Made by a program: the position numbers and the translations under genes. Under the pieces are notes generated by a model. That model searched no databases, was not told the DNA's origin, and saw only the letters and a program-made list of their open reading frames with translations. Shown in pieces: positions 1 to 5,029 of a stretch of DNA of 5,029 bases (positions within the stretch are counted from its first letter, which is position 1; each line of letters opens with the position of its first letter). Origin of the DNA: Dehalococcoidia bacterium (GTDB lineage Bacteria > Chloroflexota > Dehalococcoidia > JACVQG01). The stretch is taken from positions 1-5,029 of the forward strand of contig JACVQG010000212.1 in the NCBI GenBank assembly GCA_015661045.1, read 5' to 3'.

Positions 1-1089
1 GCCCGCCGGCTACCCGGCGCAAATCCCATATAGATGTATCCCGCGGGGTTGGTATACCACCCAGCGCCAGGATGCGCATACCCTTCTTGCGGCCAAGCAG
101 CGATTGAGCCTCGGCATTATAACCGGGAGCCAGCAAGCAATCGTAATGAGTTTTATCGATCTCGCGGGCTGTATCTAAGTCAACTTCCCGGTTTAGAGCT
201 ACCACACCACCGAAAGCAGCTATCGGATCACCGCTCAATGCCCGCCGGTAAGCTTCGGCCAGATTCGTATTGCTGGCCAGGCCGCAAGAATTATTATGCT
301 TGATAATAGCCACAGTGGGTGCAGAGAAATCACTGACCACAGCCAGCGCCGATTCCAGGTCAAGGATCTTAAAAGTTTAGCCCCACCTATAGTAAGACCG
401 GGCTTAGCCATAAAATTATACTCTTTATAGAAAGCCGCCTGCTGGTGAGGATTCTCCCCGTAGCGCAGGTCCAGTTGTTTTTCCAGGGCGATCGTCATAT
501 GCTGAGGGAACCCCGGTTCATCGTATCGGAGGTACTGAGATATAGCAGTATCGTAGCTGGCTACATGCTGGAACGCCTTCTGTGCCAGCTTCCGTCTTTC
601 ATCCAGCTTAACCAGACCAAGCCGAAGTTGATTTAAGATTGGCTCGTAATCTGCCGGATCCACTACTACCAGAACATGGGGGAAATTCTTGGCCGCCGCC
701 CGTAGCATTGTGGGGCCACCGATATCTATATTCTCTAAAGCTTCATCCAATGAGACACCCTCCCGGGCAATCGTTTCCCGGAAAGGATAAAGATTGACTG
801 CCACCAGATCAATAGGCTGGATATTTTGTTTCTCCAATTCTTCCCGGTGGCGCAATATATCCCGGCGAGCCAGGATACCACCGTGGACAGCGGGGTGTAA
901 TGTTTTAACCCGCCCATCCAGAATTTCAGGGAAACCGGTTATATCAGAAATACTATGAACTGCAACACCTGCGTCGGAAAGGGCTTTTTTGGTGCCGCCG
1001 GTGCTGAATAGCTCGAAACCCAATGAGCTCAACCCCTGGGCAAACGGGACAAGCCCTTGTTTATTATGAACGCTCAGGATAGCACGCAT
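1..1089 (-). pseudogene. purH: Bifunctional AICAR formyltransferase/IMP cyclohydrolase (PurH), frameshifted by a small internal deletion and cut by the window edge
   Basis: PurH carries out the last two steps of IMP synthesis in the cytosol: formylation of AICAR and ring closure of FAICAR. The ATG at 1089-1087 has an AGGAG ribosome binding site (1099-1103), 9 nt away. The N-terminal cyclohydrolase (MGS-like) domain is complete: STGGT at residues 29-33, TGFPEILDGRVKTLHP at 51-66, NLYPF at 99-103, IDIGGPTMLRAAAKN at 121-135. The formyltransferase domain begins with LRYGENPHQ (208-216). After IGGAK (234-238, near position 376) the frame breaks. Translation resumes in the -1 frame from about position 376 down to 1, with KILDLESALAVVSD, then KHNNSCGLA (substrate/catalytic Lys-His) and GDPIAAFGGVVALNREVD. 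The family normally has a segment like HGKELSxNN between these pieces, so about 22-28 nt (3n+1) are missing. About 140 C-terminal residues lie beyond the window. It is the third gene of purF-purM-purH. The gene identity is very secure; whether the lesion is real or a sequencing/assembly error cannot be told here. Confidence 0.93.
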
Positions 1090-1122
1090 AATTTATTTCT
1101 CCTGACTCTTAAAATTGAATTT

Positions 1123-1138
1123 GTAGAGGCGTCTCTAT
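1123..1138. repeat. Short imperfect palindrome in the purM-purH gap
   Basis: The 72-nt gap between purM and purH contains TAGAG (1124-1128), a GCGT loop, and CTCTA (1133-1137), with a possible extra G-T pair outside. The left flank TTGTAGAG and the right arm GTCTCTA match the outer arms of the perfect palindrome at 4843-4869. It therefore looks like a shortened copy of the same repeat with the middle of the hairpin lost. As it stands it is a weak 5-bp hairpin without a T-run, so it is not a convincing terminator. Confidence 0.45.
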
Positions 1139-1161
1139 CGGGGTTTATCAATTAATAATGC

Positions 1162-2111
1162 TCAACCCAGGATTACTCGTTTATCCCCCTGCACCATCTT
1201 CCCTAAACGCCACGCTCCGGGTAGCTTAGAAAGTAGTTCTTCGCCATTCTGTGGCGATGCTACCACCACCATCCCCACCCCCATATTAAATACCCGATAC
1301 ATTTCTTCTTCAGCAACTTTAGCTTTCTTTTGAATCAGATCGTAAATGGGTGGCACTGACCAGCTAATCCCTTAACCAGTGGCAACACGGGCTTCAGCAT
1401 TGGATAATAGCACCTGTGGGGTTCCAATAATTCCTCACCCAGGGTACGTCCGAGTTCAGGGTAGAACTGATTCAGGCGGGAAGCGGCATCTTTCCTGTTT
1501 AAGCCGAAGGCTCTCCTGGCCAGGGAATAACCGTTGGTATGCAAACCGCTGGACGGCAACCCCAGCAGAACGTCGCCAGAAACTATCTTCCGTCCGGTTA
1601 TTATTTCACCCTTTGATACTACACCTATGATGAACCCCACCAGATCGAAATCGTTGCCCCGGTAAATACCAGGCATTTCTGCGGTCTCACCGCCTACCAG
1701 AGCACAGCCAGCCAAACGGCAGGCCAGCGCCAGACCACGCACCAGCCCTTCTACCTTCTCGGGATGGAGATGTCCCATAGCGATATAGTCCAGAAAGAAT
1801 AGAGGTTGAGCCCCAAGGGTTAGAATATCGTTCACACAATGGTGGACCAGGTCCATGCCGATTGTGTCATATTTATCCAGCGCAGCGGCCAGTTTTAGCT
1901 TCGTGCCTACACCATCTACACTGGAAACGAGTACGGGTTCCTGGAAACCTTTAACCTCGAAGAGTCCGCCAAAAAGTCCTATTTCGCTGAGTACACCGGG
2001 GCCAAATGTCGAAGCTGCTAATTTTTTTATTCGTTCTTTAGTTTGTTGGGCGGCGTCTATATTAACCCCGGCCTGGGAATAAGCCCCGGAATGTCGGGAG
2101 CGGGCAGTCAT
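1162..2111 (-). pseudogene. purM: Phosphoribosylformylglycinamidine cyclo-ligase (AIR synthetase, PurM), frameshifted by an internal deletion
   Basis: PurM closes the imidazole ring, turning FGAM and ATP into AIR, the fifth step of purine synthesis. The ATG at 2111-2109 overlaps the purF stop as ATGA, and a GAGGGGG ribosome binding site lies inside the end of purF. Residues 1-250 are typical: YSQAGVNIDA (11-20), DGVGTKLKLA (66-75), DLVHHCVNDIL (87-97), GGETAEMPGIY (140-150), GLPSSGLHTNGYSLAR (184-199), EELLEPHRCYYP (226-237). After KGLA (247-250, near 1362) the reading frame breaks. The proper C-terminus continues in the -1 frame from about 1362 to the TGA at 1164-1162, with WSVPPIYDLIQ and EMYRVFNMGVGMVVVAS. 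Family members have about 27 residues between these pieces, including the HxTGGG motif, so roughly 82 nt (3n+1) are absent. Without that segment the product should be inactive. There are no other stops or frame breaks, so the damage is recent or an artefact. Confidence 0.93.
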
Positions 2112-3535
2112 TTATCCCCCTCAGCAAAAACAAAGTTTGGGGAAGGAGTCTCAAAGGCCAATTTATCCATTTCCAACTGGACTGGAATGGGGTAGTTACC
2201 GGTAAAACATGCCAGACAAAAGATGTGGCCGGGTTGACCTACAGCTTTCAATAAACCCTCGACGCTGAGGTAACCCAGGGAATCCGCTCCAACAAAATCG
2301 CGGATTTCAGATACAGTCTTCTGAGCAGCTATCAATTCCCAGCGGGTGGCCATATCTACACCGAAGAAACAGGGGTGTCGGATAGGTGGAGCACAGATGC
2401 GTAAATGGATTTCCTTTGCCCCTGCCCGACGCAACATGCTGACCACTCTAGGAGTTGTTGTACCGCGCACAATGCTGTCATCCACAACCACCACCCGTTT
2501 ACCTTGCAGTATTTCAGGTAGAGGATTGAATTTAAGTTTTACACCCAACTCCCGTAAACGCTGGTCAGGGACAATAAAAGTCCGCCCCACATAGCGGTTC
2601 TTGAGCAACCCCTCGCGGAAAGGTATACCGGATTCCTGGGCATAACCAAGCCCGGCAGCAGTAGCTGAATCGGGAACGCCCATTACAAGATCGGCCTCTA
2701 CCGGATACTCCCTGGCCAATTGCCTGCCCATAGCCTCACGGAGCGGATAAATAAGATGGTTATTAATGATACTATCCGGCCTGGCAAAATATATATATTC
2801 AAAAATACACAGGGATTTTTTGGGGGAGGTTTCACGGGAACTGTCTACGCCCCGGGAGGATATGATGGTTATCTCACCCGGCTCTACTTCGCGGACATAT
2901 TTGGCCCCGATATGGTCCAAAGCGCATGATTCAGAGGCAATAGCCCAACCACCGTCAATGGTACCCAGACATAGCGGGCGCACTCCCAAAGGGTCCCTTA
3001 CGCCTACAAGGCTATCACGGGTCATAATAACGAGTGAATATGCGCCCTTGAGGCGATGCATGGCATAACGGATTTTTTCTACGCAATCCCGTCCTGGTGC
3101 GGAAGCTATAAGATAGGCTATAACCTCGGAGTCTGTAGAGGAGCGGAAAGTAAAACCTTGTTGTTCCAGTTCTTGCCGTAAGTCGGCGGCATTGACAATG
3201 TTGCCATTATGACCCAGCGCAATAGGCCCTATCGGGCTATCGGCTAGAATTGGTTGGGCGTTAGCCAGCCGGCTGGAGCCAGTGGTGGAATAGCGGTTGT
3301 GACCTATAGCGATATTGCCGCTTAGATTACACAGTATATCTTCATTAAATACCTGGGAAACCAGCCCCATCCCTGTATGTAGCCTTATTTTGCAGCCATC
3401 TGTTGAAGCTATACCGGCGCTTTCCTGGCCTCGGTGCTGTAAAGCAAAAAGGGCAAAGAAGGTAAGTCGGGCTACATCTTCACCGGGAGCATGAATACCG
3501 AATACGCCGCACTTCTCCCGCCCTTCAGAATTCAA
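2108..3535 (-). CDS. purF: Amidophosphoribosyltransferase (PurF), complete, 4Fe-4S type
   Basis: PurF makes 5-phosphoribosylamine from PRPP and glutamine, the committed and usually feedback-inhibited step of purine synthesis. The 475-residue product has normal length. Its first eight residues look like a propeptide removed to expose Cys9 (KCGVFGI), the nucleophile of the Ntn-type glutaminase domain. FALQHRGQESAGIAS (30-44), GHNRYSTTG (78-86) and GHNGNIVN (108-115) follow. The phosphoribosyltransferase half has GVPDSA (286-291), RTFIVPDQ (318-325) and the PRPP loop VVVVDDSIVRGTT (348-360). Cys243, Cys389, Cys440 and Cys443 match the four ligands of the Bacillus-type 4Fe-4S cluster. The start is TTG (3535-3533): an in-frame TAA at 3562-3560 leaves no other start upstream, and GAGGGGG (3541-3547) is the ribosome binding site. 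The stop overlaps the purM start by four bases (ATGA, 2111-2108), which implies translational coupling. A sigma-70-type promoter lies about 120 nt upstream. Confidence 0.97.
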   Translation of the reverse strand: MNSEGREKCGVFGIHAPGEDVARLTFFALFALQHRGQESAGIASTDGCKIRLHTGMGLVSQVFNEDILCNLSGNIAIGHNRYSTTGSSRLANAQPILADSPIGPIALGHNGNIVNAADLRQELEQQGFTFRSSTDSEVIAYLIASAPGRDCVEKIRYAMHRLKGAYSLVIMTRDSLVGVRDPLGVRPLCLGTIDGGWAIASESCALDHIGAKYVREVEPGEITIISSRGVDSSRETSPKKSLCIFEYIYFARPDSIINNHLIYPLREAMGRQLAREYPVEADLVMGVPDSATAAGLGYAQESGIPFREGLLKNRYVGRTFIVPDQRLRELGVKLKFNPLPEILQGKRVVVVDDSIVRGTTTPRVVSMLRRAGAKEIHLRICAPPIRHPCFFGVDMATRWELIAAQKTVSEIRDFVGADSLGYLSVEGLLKAVGQPGHIFCLACFTGNYPIPVQLEMDKLAFETPSPNFVFAEGDK

Positions 3536-3540
3536 TCCTT

Positions 3541-3547
3541 CCCCCTC
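3541..3547 (-). promoter_or_regulatory. Ribosome binding site fixing the TTG start of purF
   Basis: The minus strand reads GAGGGGG here. The GAGG core is 8 nt from the TTG at 3535-3533. The in-frame stop TAA at 3562-3560 and the absence of ATG, GTG or TTG between it and this TTG leave it as the first possible start. The Cys needed for catalysis is only eight residues inside, so later starts are excluded. Confidence 0.8.
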
Positions 3548-3578
3548 TGTACCGGCTTCTTACTACTTACGGGCAAAC

Positions 3579-3604
3579 ATTTTACCCCAAATACAAATTT
3601 TACC
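3579..3604 (-). repeat. Direct repeat GGTAAAAT in the purF leader
   Basis: GGTAAAAT occurs twice on the minus strand, at 3604-3597 and 3586-3579, with starts 18 bp apart. A third copy in the opposite orientation is at 3743-3750, between the 5S gene and the purF promoter. The copies are candidate binding sites for a regulator or just AT-rich sequence. They do not resemble the Bacillus PurBox as I know it. Confidence 0.3.
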
Positions 3605-3628
3605 AGGTAATATCAGGTGGGCTGAATG

Positions 3629-3646
3629 AAGATTACAAAGATTACA
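3629..3646. repeat. Tandem 9-bp repeat just downstream of the purF promoter
   Basis: AAGATTACA occurs twice in perfect tandem (3629-3637 and 3638-3646). It covers roughly +2 to +20 of the transcript predicted from the -10 box at 3655-3660. A tandem repeat at the transcription start is a good place for a repressor, but no known regulator site is recognised here. Confidence 0.4.
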
Positions 3647-3654
3647 GCAATCTA

Positions 3655-3683
3655 ATTATATACTCTCTGGCAGAGCAAATCAA
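3655..3683 (-). promoter_or_regulatory. Sigma-70-type promoter of the purF-purM-purH operon
   Basis: On the minus strand TTGATT (3683-3678) is followed after exactly 17 bp by a perfect TATAAT (3660-3655). The start of transcription should fall near 3648, giving a leader of about 110 nt before the purF TTG. The spacer contains an 11-bp palindrome, CTCTGCCAGAG (3665-3675). Direct repeats flank the promoter on both sides. The promoter lies between the 5S gene and purF, so the operon can be expressed independently of the rRNA genes. Confidence 0.72.
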
Positions 3684-3691
3684 CTCAGCTT

Positions 3692-3718
3692 GTGAGATTA
3701 TTCATTAGGAGTGAGATT
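3692..3718. repeat. Direct repeat upstream of the purF -35 box
   Basis: GTGAGATT (plus-strand reading) occurs at 3692-3699 and 3711-3718. The starts are 19 bp apart, close to two helical turns, and lie just upstream of the -35 box at 3678-3683. The position suits an activator or a cooperative repressor, but no known site is recognised. Confidence 0.35.
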
Positions 3719-3756
3719 TGTGCAGAAAAGCTGGCTTGTTGAGGTAAAATAAATAG

Positions 3757-3879
3757 CCTCCTGGCAGTGACCTATTTTCCCACCCCGTTGCCGGGGCAGT
3801 ATCGTCAGCGCTGGGGCGTTTCACGACCGTGTTCGGGATGGGAACGGGTGGTACCACCCCGCTTCAACCACCAGAAGGC
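3757..3879 (-). rRNA. rrf: 5S ribosomal RNA
   Basis: The minus strand carries a full 5S rRNA, a component of the large ribosomal subunit. The ends pair as helix I: GCCTTCTGG at the 5' end (3879-3871) with CCAGGAGGC at the 3' end (3764-3756). Inside are the conserved ACCACCCGTTCCCATCCCGA segment, the AACACGG stretch and the GAAACGCC segment. The ends could be one to three bases different. The gene is separated from the 23S 3' end by about 1 kb holding two protein genes, instead of following it directly. It has its own promoter upstream, and no clear intrinsic terminator follows before the purF promoter. Confidence 0.95.
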
Positions 3880-3896
3880 TATTGACTTACGTATTT

Positions 3897-3925
3897 ACTT
3901 TACCAATTTAAAGCCCTGTTGTCAA
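3897..3925 (-). promoter_or_regulatory. Promoter directly upstream of 5S rRNA
   Basis: On the minus strand a consensus -35 TTGACA (3925-3920) is followed after 17 bp by TAAAGT (3902-3897). TGG sits immediately before it, which fits an extended -10 element. Predicted transcription would start near 3890, about 10 nt before the 5S 5' end. This suggests 5S is transcribed separately from 23S. There is no T-run or strong hairpin between the preceding gene and this promoter. Confidence 0.65.
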
Positions 3926-3992
3926 TGGGCGTTACGAGATTGTTTAATAAAATCCACGCTGAAATATCAGGATGGTTGTGTGATTGTGTCCC

Positions 3993-4286
3993 CTAGAATA
4001 GTTCCTCATTATACTCAGGAAGTTTTTGATTCAGGCGAGTATATTGCTGAATCAGTTCGTTCTCCCTGAATGTATACATAAATATTTCTTCATATCGGAA
4101 GAATTTAGCTTTTTCATAGCGCTCGGCGCCATCCATATGCTCTTGCAAGAGTTTGCGCAGGTTGGCGCCGCTGCCTATAAATACTATATTCTTCTCCGCA
4201 TCCCCTAACTCCACCACTCCGTCTTTTTCGACTACCTGATTTATGTTGGCGGTATTATATTCAATCCAGTCTTTACGGATTGGCAA
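3993..4286 (-). CDS. Small GIY-YIG nuclease-like protein, 97 aa
   Basis: The fold assignment is by pattern: GVVEL (residues 23-27) stands where the GIY strand would be, FIG (36-38) where YIG would be, followed by SGANLRKLLQEH (39-50) with the conserved Arg44. RENEL (74-78) supplies a candidate catalytic Glu, and LPEYN (89-93) ends in a conserved-looking Asn. This matches short stand-alone GIY-YIG-like proteins of unknown role; classical nucleases of the fold cut DNA with a metal ion. Both signature tyrosines are replaced (GVV, FIG), so catalytic activity is uncertain. There is no signal peptide or membrane segment. The TTG start is fixed by a strong AAAGGAGG site and an in-frame TAA just upstream. 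It lies 49 nt behind the 140-aa gene on the same strand, probably in one transcript, and just before the 5S promoter. Confidence 0.75.
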   Translation of the reverse strand: MPIRKDWIEYNTANINQVVEKDGVVELGDAEKNIVFIGSGANLRKLLQEHMDGAERYEKAKFFRYEEIFMYTFRENELIQQYTRLNQKLPEYNEELF

Positions 4287-4291
4287 AGCTA

Positions 4292-4300
4292 CCCTCCTTT
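4292..4300 (-). promoter_or_regulatory. Ribosome binding site fixing the TTG start of the GIY-YIG-like gene
   Basis: The minus strand reads AAAGGAGGG, a near-perfect match to the 16S anti-Shine-Dalgarno, about 6 nt from the TTG at 4286-4284. An in-frame TAA overlaps its upstream edge (4301-4299), so no longer protein is possible. The quality of this site is the main reason to accept a TTG start. Confidence 0.8.
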
Positions 4301-4335
4301 ACAAGTATAAGGTTTGGTCTGCCCTTTAAGTTAAA

Positions 4336-4758
4336 TCACTTACCTGTAATTCTCCGGGCGTACACCTTAAAATGTACTTTCCCCAGTCCACCATGCTCCA
4401 GGCCGGGGTCAAGGCATTCAGCTATTGTAAAAATCCCGTTGTCCGGCTCAATGCCCTCTGCAATCCGGTCCATTACCGAGTTGATAAAACCCGTCAATGG
4501 TCCCAGCGCTCTAATACACAAAGGGCAGTCGCTTTCTTCCGCTAGAAGAAGTGGGGGTAGCGCTGAGAAGATATATTTTTGCCCCTTTTTAATCTGTGCA
4601 CCACAATATTGAGAGTCTGTAACCTCAGCTACTATGCGGTATTGTTGGAATTTAGGGTAGCTGCCCATAATTTTCTGGATATTTGGTGCAACTTTGGAGA
4701 TTTCGGCGTCGGGCATCCCAAAAACTTTTTTGAGAGACTTACGAACAACCTCTTCCAT
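4336..4758 (-). CDS. Uncharacterised 140-aa protein with four conserved-looking cysteines (TIGR04076-like)
   Basis: The function is unknown. Residues 1-35 look helical and charged. From about residue 40 the pattern is a strand (YRIVAEVTD), Cys52, then GQKYIF, Cys78-Pro-Leu-Cys81 followed by IRALGPL, and late Cys115 in ECLDP before a closing strand VHFKVYAR (128-135). The order of Cys, Gly, CP-x(4)-AL-x-P, C-x-D and V-x-F-x-V recalls the short TIGR04076 family of unknown function; this is a resemblance from memory, not a search result. The four cysteines could bind a metal or an iron-sulfur cluster. No signal peptide or membrane helix is seen. The ATG at 4758-4756 has AAGGAG (4768-4773) at 9 nt spacing. 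It is the first gene after 23S rRNA and is followed after 49 nt by the GIY-YIG-like gene. No convincing promoter of its own is visible, so it may depend on read-through from 23S. Confidence 0.78.
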   Translation of the reverse strand: MEEVVRKSLKKVFGMPDAEISKVAPNIQKIMGSYPKFQQYRIVAEVTDSQYCGAQIKKGQKYIFSALPPLLLAEESDCPLCIRALGPLTGFINSVMDRIAEGIEPDNGIFTIAECLDPGLEHGGLGKVHFKVYARRITGK

Positions 4759-4842
4759 TATGACTGGCTCCTTATTAAAAGCAGCGGGTTATACCTGACC
4801 AACGATATTTCTGGCTTTCTAATCGTGGAAAACCATTTTGTT

Positions 4843-4869
4843 GTAGAGACACGGCTGCCGTGTCTCTAC
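4843..4869. repeat. Perfect 12-bp palindrome between 23S rRNA and the first small gene
   Basis: GTAGAGACACGG (4843-4854) and its exact reverse complement (4858-4869) enclose a 3-nt loop, CTG. The hairpin would be very stable in RNA from either strand. On the minus strand it is followed by AACAAAATGGTTTT, not a clean T-run, so it is a poor intrinsic terminator. Palindromes beginning GTAGAGAC or GTAGGGGC are, to my knowledge, dispersed in many copies in cyanobacterial and Chloroflexota genomes, so a small repetitive element is the best guess. A role in rRNA processing or attenuation after 23S is also possible. Confidence 0.75.
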
Positions 4870-4910
4870 CGTATTCCTACCAAAAAGAGAATTTTGTACT
4901 TAGGGAGGGA

Positions 4911-5029
4911 TAGACAAGTCCTCGGCCATTAGTACGGCTTAGCTAAGCCGATTGCTCGGTTTACACCTGCCGCCTATCAAACCCGTAGTCTACGGGTGGC
5001 CTTACTCCTTGCGGATGGGAGATCTAATC
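4911..5029 (-). rRNA. rrl: 23S ribosomal RNA, 3' end only
   Basis: The minus strand matches the last ~120 nt of 23S rRNA (domain VI): GACTACGGGTTTGATAGGC, then GGTGTAAACC and CCGTACTAATGGCCGAGGAC before the end near GACTTGTC. The remaining ~2.8 kb lie beyond the right edge. The mature 3' end is uncertain by several bases because its partner strand at the 23S 5' end is not in view. Confidence 0.95.

Noticed and set aside
366..392. Programmed -1 ribosomal frameshifting in purH, since the frame moves by -1 near AAACTTTTAAG
   Set aside because: No standard X-XXY-YYZ slippery heptamer in the right frame is present, and conserved family residues are missing at the junction, which a frameshift would not explain.
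1162..1356. Separate 64-aa gene starting at GTG 1356
   Set aside because: Its sequence is the C-terminal part of PurM and conserved residues (WSV) extend upstream of the GTG; there is no ribosome binding site, so it is a fragment of the broken purM.
2720..3068. Plus-strand open frames inside purF
   Set aside because: They are antisense shadows of the well-conserved purF and lack ribosome binding sites or recognisable proteins.
3536..3648. Purine or other riboswitch in the purF leader
   Set aside because: No conserved riboswitch core or terminator/anti-terminator pair is recognisable in the ~110-nt leader.
3952..3974. Possible terminator hairpin after the GIY-YIG-like gene (ATCC...GGAT followed by TTTTATT on the minus strand)
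   Set aside because: The stem is only four pairs, with an asymmetric inner part; too weak to call.
3767..4069. Plus-strand open frame of 100 codons across 5S rRNA
   Set aside because: It is the antisense of the 5S gene and runs into the GIY-YIG-like gene; a chance frame.
4579..4932. Plus-strand open frame of 117 codons reaching into 23S rRNA
   Set aside because: It covers the antisense of the 140-aa gene, the palindrome and the 23S end; no recognisable protein pattern.
3881..5029. CRISPR array, tRNA gene in the 23S-5S interval, or insertion sequence
   Set aside because: No regularly spaced repeats, no tRNA-like T-loop (GGTTCGAAT-type) sequence and no transposase or long terminal inverted repeats were seen.

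Overview
The window is a bacterial chromosome segment in which everything recognisable lies on the minus strand. Reading in the direction of transcription, from high to low coordinates, it holds the 3' end of a 23S rRNA gene, two small protein genes, a 5S rRNA gene, and a purine-biosynthesis operon purF-purM-purH that runs off the left edge. The proteins fit a Gram-positive-like or Chloroflexota-type bacterium. PurF is the form with a short propeptide and four cysteines that bind a 4Fe-4S cluster, start sites carry strong AGGAGG-type ribosome binding sites, and two genes start with TTG. A dispersed GTAGAGAC-type palindrome and the loosely arranged rRNA genes suggest Chloroflexota, perhaps Dehalococcoidia. 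That placement is inference; no 16S gene is present to test it.

Right part (about 3755-5029): the last ~120 nt of 23S rRNA are followed by a ~150-nt spacer with a perfect 12-bp palindrome. Next come a 140-aa protein with a four-cysteine pattern resembling the TIGR04076 family and a 97-aa GIY-YIG-like protein that starts with TTG. The 5S gene follows, about 1 kb from the 23S end instead of directly behind it. A good sigma-70-type promoter (TTGACA, 17 bp, TGG-TAAAGT) sits just upstream of 5S, so 5S is probably transcribed at least partly on its own.

Middle (about 3536-3754): the control region of the purine operon. It has a strong promoter (TTGATT, 17 bp, TATAAT), several short direct repeats and a small palindrome that are operator candidates, and a leader of ~110 nt. 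No recognised riboswitch and no clear 5S terminator is visible.

Left part (1-3535): purF is intact and overlaps purM by ATGA. purM and purH are well conserved on both sides of a break, but each has lost a short internal stretch with a frame change. The loss is about 27 residues including the HxTGGG motif in purM, and about 8-9 residues at the junction between the two domains in purH. Both are either real small deletions that inactivate the genes, which would block purine synthesis after the first step, or errors in the assembled sequence. purN is not between purM and purH. No gene-free stretch exceeds 300 nt.
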